From assembly GCF_013393185.1 (NCBI RefSeq), contig NZ_QJQX01000036.1:62001-126000 (forward strand): a stretch of 64,000 nt of DNA, in the 5' to 3' direction. A model generated the notes under the pieces. That model made no database searches. It was not told the DNA's origin and worked only from the letters and a program-made list of their open reading frames with translations. Numbering within the stretch: the stretch's first letter is position 1; each line of letters opens with the position of its first letter. Origin of the DNA: Sphingobium lactosutens (GTDB lineage: Bacteria > Pseudomonadota > Alphaproteobacteria > Sphingomonadales > Sphingomonadaceae). The position numbers and the translations under genes were made by a program. Positions 25,445-34,078 of the stretch are shown in pieces.

Positions 25445-26728
25445 TCAGTGCGCGCCGCCAAGAACCATCCCCTGGCCGTAACGCCCCCGGACGCGCCCCT
25501 TGATCCAGTCGCCCAGCAGCTTCAGATAGCCGTCCGTGATCCGCGTCGCCGTGCGGCTGCCGTCGGCGTTGGTCCGATATTCGACCATGCCATGGTCGGT
25601 CTGCGGGAACAGATAGGCGTCGACCGGCCGCCCCTCGGCACGCAGCCTTGCCAGAACGACACGCGTCGCATCGATCGGCGCCTCCCGATCATCCTGCGCC
25701 AGCACCCACAGCAGGGGCGCCTTCAGCGACCGCAGCACCGCCTCCGCATCATAATCCCAGATGATCTCCAGATTGTCGAAACGCGCGCGGCCGATGCGGC
25801 GCAGATCCTCGTCGCGCATGCGCAGCATGTCGCCGCTATATTCGCCCTTGATCCTCTTCGCCCATGGCGCGTCCCCTATGGCGCGGCGGACCTGCTCCAG
25901 TTCCTCGAACCCCTGCGCGAAATGCGTCCGCATCAGTTGCGCGGTGACGCGCGACAAATGCTCGACCTGCGCGACCGCCCCGGCGTTCAGTTGCGCATCT
26001 CGCGCCTCGTCCAGCAATTGCGCCCGATCCTCCTCGATCGGCGATACGACCAGCCCGAAACCGACCGCGACGAAATCGACGGGCGTGCGCGTCGCCGCCA
26101 GCGGCGCCACCCATCCGCCCTGGCTCCCGCCAAAGAAGCCGGCGCGTCCGAACCGCCCCGCCGCCAGACGCCGCGCATGGTTCAGCGCCGCCGCCGCATC
26201 ATCGGCCAGCAGCTCGAAATTCTGCGTATATTCGCCCTCTGACCCGCCGGTGCCGCGCTTGCTGTAGGCAAAGACGGAAATGCCCTGCGCCGCCAGCATA
26301 TGCCCATAGATCGCCGCCACCGCCATGGTCCGCTCCGATCCATGGACCAGAACCACCAGCGGCCGCCTCGGGTCGGCCGGCCCCGCCGGCTCGATCAACT
26401 GCCCGGTCAGCCGCGTCGCCGCGCTCGCGAAGCTGCTGTCCGTCTCGCGCGTCGCCATGCGCGTCCAGCGCCGGACCTGCCCATCGGCATCCCTGTAGGT
26501 CGCTACCCCATCGACACAACGAACCGGCGCGCCCGGATCGTCCGTGCCGCCCCTGCGCCCGTCGAGGAAGAGATAGCGCTGCCCAACCGCCGGGGTGGGC
26601 GCGGTCGCCCCGATCACCACGAACGCATCCGGTCCCGTGCCATAGCCGCCGGGGATGCAGGGCGCGGCAGAGGCGCTGCCGGCAATGCCGACGAGCCATA
26701 TGCCAGGGATCATCCATATCCGCATCAT
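25445..26728 (-). CDS. Exported alpha/beta hydrolase
   Basis: 427 residues with signal peptide (ending GSASAA), an N-terminal unique region of about 100 residues and then an alpha/beta hydrolase domain. That domain has oxyanion motif LVHGSERT (about 128-135), nucleophile elbow GFFGGSQGGW (Ser near 198), an Asp in LAQDDREAPID and a catalytic-type His in TDHGMVEYR. Probably an esterase or peptidase of the serine hydrolase type; substrate unknown. Convergent with the DUF1801 gene (6-bp gap). Confidence 0.83.
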   Translation of the reverse strand: MMRIWMIPGIWLVGIAGSASAAPCIPGGYGTGPDAFVVIGATAPTPAVGQRYLFLDGRRGGTDDPGAPVRCVDGVATYRDADGQVRRWTRMATRETDSSFASAATRLTGQLIEPAGPADPRRPLVVLVHGSERTMAVAAIYGHMLAAQGISVFAYSKRGTGGSEGEYTQNFELLADDAAAALNHARRLAAGRFGRAGFFGGSQGGWVAPLAATRTPVDFVAVGFGLVVSPIEEDRAQLLDEARDAQLNAGAVAQVEHLSRVTAQLMRTHFAQGFEELEQVRRAIGDAPWAKRIKGEYSGDMLRMRDEDLRRIGRARFDNLEIIWDYDAEAVLRSLKAPLLWVLAQDDREAPIDATRVVLARLRAEGRPVDAYLFPQTDHGMVEYRTNADGSRTATRITDGYLKLLGDWIKGRVRGRYGQGMVLGGAH

Positions 26729-26761
26729 CCGCGTCTCTCCCTTCCCCCTGCCACGGCGAAA

Positions 26762-26812
26762 GGGGCGGAAATCCCGCCCCCTTCCTTCATCATATATGGA
26801 GCATATATGGAG
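26762..26812. other. Hairpin and tandem 11-bp repeat upstream of the hydrolase gene
   Basis: GGGGCGG-AAATC-CCGCCCC (26762-26780) is followed by two exact tandem copies of CATATATGGAG (26791-26801, 26802-26812). The hairpin may end the CitE-like transcript. The repeats lie where the hydrolase promoter should be. Confidence 0.5.
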
Positions 26813-26895
26813 CGGCCGACATGGTAACGGAACCGCTCGTCCCCATCATCAGGCGACATACAGGTCATGCTGCCATTTTGCCTCGCAGCAGCCGC

Positions 26896-27726
26896 CTATT
26901 CCCCCACGGCTTCCGCGCGCGCGATCAGCGCCCTTGCTTCCTCGACATGCATCGCCTCGACCATCCGCCCCTCGAAGCGTTCCGCGCCGCCGGTTGCCGC
27001 CTCGACCAGCCGCCTTGCGTCCGCCACCGCCTGCGCGTCCGGGCCGAACACCTGGTTCGCCACCGTCACCTGGCTCGGATGGATCAGCGTCTTGCCGTCA
27101 AAGCCCAGCGCATGACCCTCGGCGCATTCGGCTTCCAGCCCCGTCTCGTCGTCCAGCCGGTTGAACACGCCGTCGAACACCGCGACGCCAGCCGCCCGCG
27201 CTGCCAGCACCACCGCCTGCAGGACATGGGAAAGCCCGGCCCGCCCGGCCGAAGGCGGAATGCCCAGATCCTTGCGCAGGTCGTTGCAGCCCACGAACAG
27301 GCCGGCGCACCCCTCGCCCGCGGCGATCGCCGGCGCCGCCAGCACGCCCTTGGCGCTCTCGATCATCGCGATCACCGGCTTGTGGCAGACGCTGAACACA
27401 TCCTTGACCTGCTTGGGATGCTCGACCTTGGGCAGCACGACATAATCCGCGCCCGACGCCTTGACCGCGATCATCTCGACCCCGTGCCAGGGCGTGCCCT
27501 CGACATTGATCCGCACCGCGCTCAGCCGCCCGCCAAACCCTTCCTCCAGCGCCTCCACCGCGCCGGCCCGCGCCGCCGCCTTGGCGTCGTCCGCCACCGC
27601 ATCCTCCAGGTCGAGGATCACCATGTCGCACGGCAGCGTCCGCGCCTTGGCGATGGCGCGCACATTGGATGCGGGCAGGAACAACAGCGAACGGGCGTGC
27701 CTCAGCAACATCGGGCGCAGCAACAT
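26896..27726 (-). CDS. CitE-like HpcH/HpaI aldolase / citrate lyase beta-subunit family protein
   Basis: A 276-residue TIM-barrel lyase of the CitE-like group: HARSLLFLPASNVRAIAKARTLPCDMVILDLEDAV, AVRINVEGTPWHGVE, VIAMIESAKGVLAA and GHALGFDGKTLIHPSQV. No citF or citD is nearby, so it is not part of citrate lyase. Related stand-alone proteins are malyl/citramalyl-CoA lyases or thioesterases. The Glu/Asp metal ligands (IES, LED) are retained. ATG at 27726 (MLLRPMLLR); a second ATG at 27711 is possible. Confidence 0.87.
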   Translation of the reverse strand: MLLRPMLLRHARSLLFLPASNVRAIAKARTLPCDMVILDLEDAVADDAKAAARAGAVEALEEGFGGRLSAVRINVEGTPWHGVEMIAVKASGADYVVLPKVEHPKQVKDVFSVCHKPVIAMIESAKGVLAAPAIAAGEGCAGLFVGCNDLRKDLGIPPSAGRAGLSHVLQAVVLAARAAGVAVFDGVFNRLDDETGLEAECAEGHALGFDGKTLIHPSQVTVANQVFGPDAQAVADARRLVEAATGGAERFEGRMVEAMHVEEARALIARAEAVGE

Positions 27727-27810
27727 GGATCGACTCTCCCTTGCGGTTTGACTTTCCCCGTTAATGATTAGCGCGCATAATCCAACCCCATGATCGGGGG
27801 AGAGATATAG

Positions 27811-28785
27811 ATGCTGACCACCTTCGCGCTTACCGTCACTGGCCTCGTCCTCTTCTACCTCGCCGTCAGCGTGAAGGTCGTGCGGCAGGGTTATCAATAT
27901 ACCATCGAACGGTTCGGCCGCTTTACCGAGGTGGCGAAGCCCGGCCTCAATTTCTACCCCGCCTTCTTCTACGGCGTCGGCCGCAAGATCAACATGATGG
28001 AGCAGGTGGTCGATATTCCGGGGCAGGAGATCATCACCAAGGACAATGCCATGGTGTCGGTCGACGGCGTGGTCTTCTTCCAGGTGCTGGACGCGGCCAA
28101 GGCGGCTTATGAAGTCTCCGAACTCTATGTCGCGATCATGCAACTCGCCACCACCAACCTGCGCACGGTGATGGGGTCGATGGACCTGGACGAGACCCTG
28201 TCCAAGCGTGACGAGATCAACGCCCGCCTCCTCTCCGTAGTCGATCATGCCACCAACGCCTGGGGCATCAAGATCACCCGCGTCGAGCTGAAGGATATCC
28301 GCCCGCCCGCCGACATCGTCAACGCCATGGGCAGACAGATGAAAGCGGAGCGCGAGAAGCGGGCCAACATCCTTGAGGCGGAGGGTCTGAAAAGCGCGGA
28401 AATCCTGCGCGCCGAAGGCCAGAAGCAATCGCAGATACTGGAAGCCGAGGGCCGCCGCGAAGCCGCCTTCCGCGATGCCGAGGCCCGCGAGCGCGAGGCG
28501 GAGGCGGAAGCCAAGGCGACGCAAATGGTGTCGGATGCGATCGCGGCCGGCAATCCGCAGGCGCTCAACTATTTCATCGCCCAGAAATATACCGACGCGG
28601 TGAGCCAGTTCGCCACCTCGCCCAATGCCAAGACCATCCTCTTCCCGGTAGAGGCGACCCAGCTCATCGGCACGCTGGGCGGCATCGGTGCGCTGGCGAA
28701 GGAAGCGCTGGGCGGCGAGGCGCTGACGCCACCCGCGCCACCGGCCGCGCCGAGACGCGGGCCGTTCGGCCAGAGCCAGGGATGA
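27811..28785 (+). CDS. SPFH/band 7 membrane protein (QmcA/stomatin-like)
   Basis: 324 residues: an N-terminal membrane hairpin or span ([19 protein letters not shown]), the SPFH domain (about 22-190, [29 protein letters not shown] block), and a long coiled coil rich in EAE/RAE repeats (about 185-235). The C-terminus is Pro-rich. Such proteins form oligomeric rings in lipid microdomains and partner FtsH or NfeD. GGGGGAGAG ribosome site. Co-transcribed with the NfeD gene 34 bases downstream, the classic pair. Confidence 0.92.
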   Translation: MLTTFALTVTGLVLFYLAVSVKVVRQGYQYTIERFGRFTEVAKPGLNFYPAFFYGVGRKINMMEQVVDIPGQEIITKDNAMVSVDGVVFFQVLDAAKAAYEVSELYVAIMQLATTNLRTVMGSMDLDETLSKRDEINARLLSVVDHATNAWGIKITRVELKDIRPPADIVNAMGRQMKAEREKRANILEAEGLKSAEILRAEGQKQSQILEAEGRREAAFRDAEAREREAEAEAKATQMVSDAIAAGNPQALNYFIAQKYTDAVSQFATSPNAKTILFPVEATQLIGTLGGIGALAKEALGGEALTPPAPPAAPRRGPFGQSQG

Positions 28786-28819
28786 GGCGGATGGCGATGC
28801 GCGTGCGGAAGCTCCACCC

Positions 28820-29266
28820 ATGACCCACTGGCTCTCCCTCCTCCACGATCATTGGGCGTGGCTGGTCTTCGCCGCCCTGCTGGGCATTGCCGAGGTGATG
28901 ATCCCCGGCGTCTTCCTCATCTGGATCGCGATCGCGGCGGCGCTGACGGGGCTGATCGCCCTCGCCCTGCCGATCGGCCTGCCGCTCCAGCTCCTCCTCT
29001 TCGCCGCGCTCAGCCTGATCGCGGTCTGGGGCGGCCGTCGCTGGTATGTCGACCATCCGGTCGCCTCCACCGACCCGCTGCTCAACGACCGCACCGCGCG
29101 GCTGATCGGCCAGACCGTGACCGTGGTGGAGCCGATCAGCGGCGGCGAAGGCCGGGTCAGGGTCGGCGACAGCGTCTGGACCGCGCGCGGCGCGGACGCA
29201 TCGGCGGGCGAGCGGGTCCGCGTGACCGGCGCCGAGGGCAGCGTGCTCTTGGTGGAGAGCCTGTAG
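28820..29266 (+). CDS. NfeD family membrane protein (short form)
   Basis: 148 residues: three or four membrane helices (about 10-80, with WLVFAALLGIAEVMIPGVFLIWIAIAAALTGLIAL) and a C-terminal OB-fold domain (LIGQTVTVVEPISGGEGRVRVGDSVWTARG...RVTGAEGSVLLVESL). The short type lacks the ClpP-like protease domain. It acts with the upstream SPFH protein in membrane-domain maintenance, as known for the family. Confidence 0.92.
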   Translation: MTHWLSLLHDHWAWLVFAALLGIAEVMIPGVFLIWIAIAAALTGLIALALPIGLPLQLLLFAALSLIAVWGGRRWYVDHPVASTDPLLNDRTARLIGQTVTVVEPISGGEGRVRVGDSVWTARGADASAGERVRVTGAEGSVLLVESL

Positions 29267-29474
29267 GCCCGGCTGCATCACGGGATCGTCGTAGATCTTC
29301 TGCTTGACGCGCTTGACTTTGTCTTGAACAGATTGGACAGCTTCTTCCGCAACACTCTATTATCATTGTCAAAAGAATATCCTGCTCGGATAAAGACAAG
29401 AAAATTCGCTCCGACTGGTCGCACATATAATCCCATCCACGGGCGATGACGCCCGCTCTTGGAGAGACAAGTCG

Positions 29475-30437
29475 ATGCGTAATATTTCCGCCAGGCAAGC
29501 CGTCCGCAACATGCGCAATATCGGCGAATATGCCCAATGGTCCGTCGGTGGCCCGGAAGCGGATGCGTGCGGTTACGAAAGCATTATCGGAACCATGGCG
29601 GGGGGGCGGGTCTTTCGCGAATTCACGCCCATCATCACGCCGAAATTCCGGCTTGGCGAAAATCCGGCCCTGTTCACCAGCGGCTCCTGCTTCGCCCGCG
29701 AGATCGAACATGCCCTCCATGAACTGGGCAAGACGGTATTGAGCTGGTCGCCCGACAGCGGCCTCGATGCCACATCGTTCAATCGCTACAATATCTTTTC
29801 CGTCATCAATGATTTTCGCCTGGCCCAGGGCGGCGGTTATGACGAGGAGTTGATGTGGGAGACGCCGATCGGCTGGATCGACTATTCCGGCAACGACGTG
29901 CAACCCACGCGGGAAGCCCTGCTGGCGGCCCGCAACGCCTCAATCGACATTCACAAGCGGATCGCGCAGGCCGATGCCTTCATCGTGACCCTTGGCCTGG
30001 TCGAAACATGGTATGACCTCAAGACTGGCAATTACCTCAACTTCACGCCCAGCGAAGTTCTGGCCAGCAATCTCAGCCGGTTCGAATGCCGCATATCCGA
30101 CTATGAGGAAAATCTCCAGGCGGCCCGATATCTCATCCAGTTCCTGCGTACCCATTTCAACCCGGCCCTGAAGGTCATCGTCACGGTCAGCCCGGTCCCG
30201 CTGAACGTTTCCTTTTCCGGCCAGGATGTCGCCCAGGCCAACTGCCTGTCCAAGGCCACACTGCGCGCCGTCGCGCAAAAGCTGGCGGACGAAGACGAGC
30301 TGATCGATTATTTCCCCTCCTATGAGATGGTGACGCTGTCGCACCCGGAAAAAGCCTGGCTACCGGACTATCGACATGTCCGCCGCGAAATGGTCTCGCG
30401 CATCATGCAGACCTTCATCGAACATTATGTAGGTTGA
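29475..30437 (+). CDS. GSCFA family protein
   Basis: A 320-residue protein carrying the GSCFA domain. Its name-giving motif is visible as FTSGSCFAREI (about 74-84), followed by SWSPDSGLDATSFNRYN, VTLGLVETWYD and TVSPVPLNVSF, with a C-terminal His in the LPDYRH region. The layout resembles SGNH/GDSL hydrolases (Ser/Cys block, G block, late His), so an esterase or acyltransferase role is possible. No reaction is established. GGAGAGAC site before the ATG. Stands alone between NfeD and a repeat-rich gap. Confidence 0.87.
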   Translation: MRNISARQAVRNMRNIGEYAQWSVGGPEADACGYESIIGTMAGGRVFREFTPIITPKFRLGENPALFTSGSCFAREIEHALHELGKTVLSWSPDSGLDATSFNRYNIFSVINDFRLAQGGGYDEELMWETPIGWIDYSGNDVQPTREALLAARNASIDIHKRIAQADAFIVTLGLVETWYDLKTGNYLNFTPSEVLASNLSRFECRISDYEENLQAARYLIQFLRTHFNPALKVIVTVSPVPLNVSFSGQDVAQANCLSKATLRAVAQKLADEDELIDYFPSYEMVTLSHPEKAWLPDYRHVRREMVSRIMQTFIEHYVG

Positions 30438-30474
30438 AGGGAGCGGGGTTCGGCCATTTTCGGACATTTCACGT

Positions 30475-30553
30475 CTGTCATGCCAGCGAAGGCTGGCATC
30501 TCAGGCTATGTCGCGCGACCTCGCCTGAGACCCCAGCTTTCGCTGGGGTGACG
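30475..30553. repeat. Dispersed palindromic repeat, family B, copy 1
   Basis: GTCATGCCAGCGAAGGCTGG...CATCTCAGG facing CCTGAGACCCCAGC...GCTGGGGTGAC. Typical of the widespread alphaproteobacterial 'GTCATCCCAGC' element. Second copy at 32957-33035. Confidence 0.8.
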
Positions 30554-30950
30554 GCTAAGAGGAGAGGAACCCGCCAGTCCGCTCCCCCAGTCAGCGAAGC
30601 CCGGCAATATCCGACGAGCAGATATTGTCATCCGTGTGCCTCATGACATGCTGTCCACACGCCCTCTTCAAACCGGCAAAGCCTGCAATCGGCCATCACC
30701 GCTGTCCTACATATGCAAGCGCATGATATGGTCGTTCCATGCCACATTCCTGCCCTTCATTCCGTACACACAACGCGCGCTCCGTTCCCGAAAGGCGCGC
30801 CATTTCGCAAAATTCTCCTATTGCGAAATCCCTATTTGCCGCCCGTACCCACGCAAATGCGTCGGCCAGAATGGTGTGAACTTTACAGGCTTTGCATTGG
30901 CTGCACGCCAACCTGACCCTTGTCATAATCTTTCGCGAGAAGGAAATTTC

Positions 30951-30983
30951 ATGTCGAAATCTGCGGGAAATATGCGAAGTTAA
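30951..30983 (+). other. Very short ORF (10 codons) with good ribosome site, abutting repeat C
   Basis: GAGAAGGAAATTTC precedes ATG, encoding MSKSAGNMRS then a stop. The stop TAA is the first part of repeat C. It could be a leader peptide or the 5' stump of a gene interrupted by the repeat. Not a confident gene. Confidence 0.3.
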
Positions 30984-31082
30984 AGCGTTTTCTAAGCAGG
31001 TGAAATCACCTGCTGACTCGGAAAACGCGTTAAAATAAAGGCCTAGAGCAGCCGATCCGATGCAATCGGATCGGCTGCTCTA
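30981..31082. repeat. Dispersed palindromic repeat, family C, copy 2
   Basis: Stem one is AAGCAGGTG-AAAT-CACCTGCT inside GCGTTTTC/GAAAACGC. Stem two is a perfect 17-bp pair AGAGCAGCCGATCCGAT-GCA-ATCGGATCGGCTGCTCT. No T-run follows. It ends 32 bases before the DUF885 gene. Confidence 0.85.
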
Positions 31083-31114
31083 AGCGCGAGATTTCTACCG
31101 GAGACCCCTTCCCC

Positions 31115-32950
31115 ATGACGACCTCCCGCCGCGATTTCCTCGTCGCCGGCTCCTCCGCCTTTGCCCTTTCCGCCCTACCCGCCCGCGCCCTCGCCGCCAC
31201 CGACACGCCCGACGCCCGCGCCGAAGCGATGCTGTCCGACATGGCCGAAGCGATGCTGGTCGACGCCCCCGAAAGCGCGAGCGGCCTTGGCATCGACACC
31301 GGCGCCCGTGCCGCGCTCAAGAGCCGCCTCGGCGACAAAAGTCCCGCCGGGCAGGCGCAGATCGCGGCCCATGTGCGGACACGCCTCGCCAAACTCCGCG
31401 CCATCGACCTGAAGCCACTCTCCCCCGCCGCCCGCACCGACATGGAAGTCGTGCTGGCCAGCCATGAACTGGCGGCGGACGGCTTCGCCTTCCCCTTCGG
31501 CGACATGGCGATGATGAACAGCAACTGGTCCTATCGCAACGCGCCCTATGCGGTCGCGCAGAATACCGGCAGCTTCGTCGAGACGCCCGACTTCCTTGAC
31601 AGCAATCACCCGATCGCCAATGCGGCCGACGCCGACGCCTATCTCGCCCGCCTCAGCGCCTATGCCGCCAATCTCGACGGAGAGACCGAGCGGTTGAAGC
31701 ATGATGCAGGGATCGGCGTCGTCGCCCCTGCCTTCCTGCTCGACAAGACGCTGAAACAGATGACGACGGTGCAGGGGCAGCCGCTCGACCAGTGGGTGCC
31801 GGTCGCCTCGATCGCGCGCCGGACCAAAGACATGCCCGGCGACTATGCCGCGAAGGCTCAGGGCATCGTGAAGGACAAGGTCGCCCCCGCCCTCGCCCGC
31901 CAGATCGCCGAACTCCAGCGCCAGCGCACAACCGCGACCATGGACGCAGGCGTATGGAAGCTGCCGCAGGGCGAAGCCTATTATGCCTGGGCGCTGCGGG
32001 CCGGCACCACCACGCCCCGCACGCCGGAGGAGGTCCACAAGCTCGGCCTGGAGCAGCTTGCCGCACTGCAATCGGAAATGGACCGGCTGCTGAAAAGCCT
32101 TGGACTGACCAAAGGCACCGTCGGCGAGCGCATGACCGCCATGGGGAAAGACCCACGCTACCTCTTCCCCAATGACGATAATGGCCGCCAGCAGATCCTG
32201 TCCTTCATCGACGGCCGCCTCGCCGACATCCGTACCCGCCTGCCCCGCGCCTTTGCGACCCTTGTCCCCGCCAAGCTGATCGTGAAGCGCGTGCCGGTGG
32301 AGATCGAAGCGGGCGCACCGGGCGCCTATGCCGGCGCGGGGTCGGTCGATGGGTCGGTCCCCGGCAACTATTATATCAACCTGCGCGACACCAGCATCTG
32401 GCCACGCTACGCCCTGCCGACCCTTTGCTATCATGAGGGGATTCCGGGCCATATCTGGCAGGGCGAATATACGTACAAGCTGCCGCTGATCCGCTCGCTC
32501 CTCGCCTTCAACGCCTATAGCGAAGGCTGGGCACTCTATGCCGAACAGCTGGGCGACGAGCTGGGCGCCTATGACGGCGACGTCGCCGGGCGGCTGGGCT
32601 ATCTCCAGTCCATCGCTTATCGCTGCTGCCGCCTGGTGGTCGATACCGGCCTCCACGCCAAGCGCTGGACCCGCGATCACGCCATCCACTGGTTCGCCAC
32701 CACCAACGGCTCCACGGTCGAGGATGTGCAGGGCGAAGTGGATCGCTACTGTGCGTGGCCGGGACAGGCCTGCGGCTACAAGGTCGGCCATGGCGAAATC
32801 GTCCGCCTGCGCGGGGCGGCGCAAAAGGCGCTGGGCGACAAGTTCGACTTCCGCCTGTTCAACGACGCCGTGGTCAAGGGCGGCGGCGTGCCGATGACCG
32901 TGCTGGCGAAAAATGTCGACGCTTGGGTCGCGGAGCGGCGGGGGGCGTAG
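31115..32950 (+). CDS. Tat-exported DUF885 family protein (metallopeptidase-like)
   Basis: 611 residues with a clear Tat signal (TTSRRDFLVAGSSAFALSALPARALA, cut near residue 28). The DUF885 domain fills the rest and contains a zinc-type motif HEGIPGH in LCYHEGIPGHIWQGEY, a downstream glutamate in NAYSEGWALYAEQLG and the CAWPGQACGYKVG block near the end. This HExxxGH pattern resembles M32-type carboxypeptidases, so a periplasmic metallopeptidase is likely. Substrate unknown. Preceded directly by repeat C, followed by repeat B. Confidence 0.88.
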   Translation: MTTSRRDFLVAGSSAFALSALPARALAATDTPDARAEAMLSDMAEAMLVDAPESASGLGIDTGARAALKSRLGDKSPAGQAQIAAHVRTRLAKLRAIDLKPLSPAARTDMEVVLASHELAADGFAFPFGDMAMMNSNWSYRNAPYAVAQNTGSFVETPDFLDSNHPIANAADADAYLARLSAYAANLDGETERLKHDAGIGVVAPAFLLDKTLKQMTTVQGQPLDQWVPVASIARRTKDMPGDYAAKAQGIVKDKVAPALARQIAELQRQRTTATMDAGVWKLPQGEAYYAWALRAGTTTPRTPEEVHKLGLEQLAALQSEMDRLLKSLGLTKGTVGERMTAMGKDPRYLFPNDDNGRQQILSFIDGRLADIRTRLPRAFATLVPAKLIVKRVPVEIEAGAPGAYAGAGSVDGSVPGNYYINLRDTSIWPRYALPTLCYHEGIPGHIWQGEYTYKLPLIRSLLAFNAYSEGWALYAEQLGDELGAYDGDVAGRLGYLQSIAYRCCRLVVDTGLHAKRWTRDHAIHWFATTNGSTVEDVQGEVDRYCAWPGQACGYKVGHGEIVRLRGAAQKALGDKFDFRLFNDAVVKGGGVPMTVLAKNVDAWVAERRGA

Positions 32951-32956
32951 CCATAT

Positions 32957-33035
32957 TACGTCATCCCAGCGCAGGCTGGGATCTCAGGCGATAGCGCACA
33001 ATGCAGCCTCTCGAGATCCCGGCCTTCGCCGGGAC
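32957..33035. repeat. Dispersed palindromic repeat, family B, copy 2
   Basis: CGTCATCCCAGCGCAGGCTG...GGATCTCAGG and CGAGATCCCGGCCTTCGCCG...GGAC. Same architecture as 30475-30553, lying downstream of DUF885. The two B copies therefore bracket repeat C and the DUF885 gene. Confidence 0.8.
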
Positions 33036-33071
33036 AAGAAAAGGGCCGGAGGATCGCTCCCCCGGCCCTTC
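33034..33071 (-). terminator. Terminator of the ferredoxin-NADP reductase gene
   Basis: On the minus strand AAGGGCCGG / CCGGCCCTT stem (33041-33049 and 33062-33070) followed by TTTCTTG. Could also stop read-through from DUF885. Confidence 0.7.
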
Positions 33072-33093
33072 GCTATTCTCGCGGCGTCAGCCT

Positions 33094-33939
33094 TCAGCCG
33101 ACGAAAGCGCGCTCGATCACGAACTGGCCCGGCGCCGCGTTGGAGCCTTCGGTGAAGCCCTGCTCCTCGAAATAGGCGCCGAACTGCTTGATCATCTCCA
33201 TGCTGCCGCACATCATGATCCGGTCGGTTTCGGGATCGAACTTCGCCGCACCCGGAATCCCCTCGAACAGCGCGCCGCTCTCGACCAGCTTGTCGATGCG
33301 TGCGGTGTGGCCGTCGAACGGCTCGCGGGTCACGGTCGGGACATAATGGAACTGGTTGGGCGCCTGTTCCGACACCAGCGGGTCTTCCGACCACTTGCCT
33401 TCCATCTCGTCGCGGAAGGCCAGATCGCTCACCCGGCGCACGGAGTGGACCACGACGACCTGCTCGTAAAATTCATAGACGTCCGGGTCACGCGGCAGGC
33501 TGAGGAAGGGTGCAAGGCCCGTGCCGGTCGACAGCATGAACAGCCGCTTGCCCGGCAGCAGCGCGTCGGTGACGAGCGTGCCGGTCGGCTTGCGGCCCAG
33601 GTAAATCTGGTCGCCCGGCTCGATCTTCTGGAGCTTGCTGGTCAGCGGGCCGTCCTGCACCTTGATCGACAGGAACTCGATCTCCTCGTCCCAGGCGGGG
33701 CTGGCGATCGAATAGGCGCGCAGCAGCGGCTTGCCATTGTCGCCCTTCAGGCCGATCATGATGAACTCGCCCGACCGGAAGCGGAAGCTGGCCGGCCGCG
33801 TGATGCGGAAGCTGAACAGATGCTCGTTCCAGTGCTTCACCGACAGCACGGTTTCCACGGAAAGCGCGCCGGTGGGTTCCAGAACCGGCTTTTCGATCGT
33901 CACGTCGGTCAACAGTCTATCCTTGCATGTCATCGGCAT
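33094..33939 (-). CDS. fpr: Ferredoxin-NADP reductase
   Basis: FAD enzyme exchanging electrons between NADPH and ferredoxin/flavodoxin. 281 residues. FAD motif RAYSIASPAWDEEIEF (RxYS), GLKGDNGKPLLR, LFMLSTGTGLAPFLSLPRD (NADP-binding GTGLAPF) and C-terminal MCGSMEMIKQ, ending in the bacterial-type FVIERAFVG tail. The start MPMTCKDRLL at 33939 or MTCKDR at 33933 both fit; longer extension is unlikely. Orphan gene with its own terminator. Confidence 0.93.
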   Translation of the reverse strand: MPMTCKDRLLTDVTIEKPVLEPTGALSVETVLSVKHWNEHLFSFRITRPASFRFRSGEFIMIGLKGDNGKPLLRAYSIASPAWDEEIEFLSIKVQDGPLTSKLQKIEPGDQIYLGRKPTGTLVTDALLPGKRLFMLSTGTGLAPFLSLPRDPDVYEFYEQVVVVHSVRRVSDLAFRDEMEGKWSEDPLVSEQAPNQFHYVPTVTREPFDGHTARIDKLVESGALFEGIPGAAKFDPETDRIMMCGSMEMIKQFGAYFEEQGFTEGSNAAPGQFVIERAFVG

Positions 33940-34039
33940 CGCCTGCGCGCGATGCTTTTTGCGGATCGTTCGCAATAAATGATAAATCCGCGAATGGCCC
34001 TTTCGCACCGTGATGACAAGGCCAAAAAAACTTGCAGAG

Positions 34040-34075
34040 GACAAAGGGCACCCTTCACGGGCGCCCCGTCCTTAT
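34040..34075 (-). terminator. Putative terminator of the 103-aa gene
   Basis: GGGCGCCC...GGGTGCCC stem (one G-U) on the minus strand with outer GGAC/GTCC pairs and a short TTT. Weaker than the other terminators here. Confidence 0.5.
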
Positions 34076-34078
34076 CGC

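Larger units (their letters stand above)
30438..31114. other. 677-bp gene-free, repeat-rich region
   Basis: Contains repeat B (30475-30553), a lower-GC stretch (about 30700-30980) that looks unlike coding sequence in any frame, a 10-codon ORF with a good ribosome site (30951-30983), and repeat C (30981-31082). Longer open frames here have no recognisable protein features. Possibly a decayed gene remnant. Confidence 0.55.

Noticed and set aside
30636..30983. 115-codon open frame in the repeat-rich gap
   Set aside because: No signal, domain or good ribosome site at its start; composition unlike real genes; overlaps the micro-ORF.
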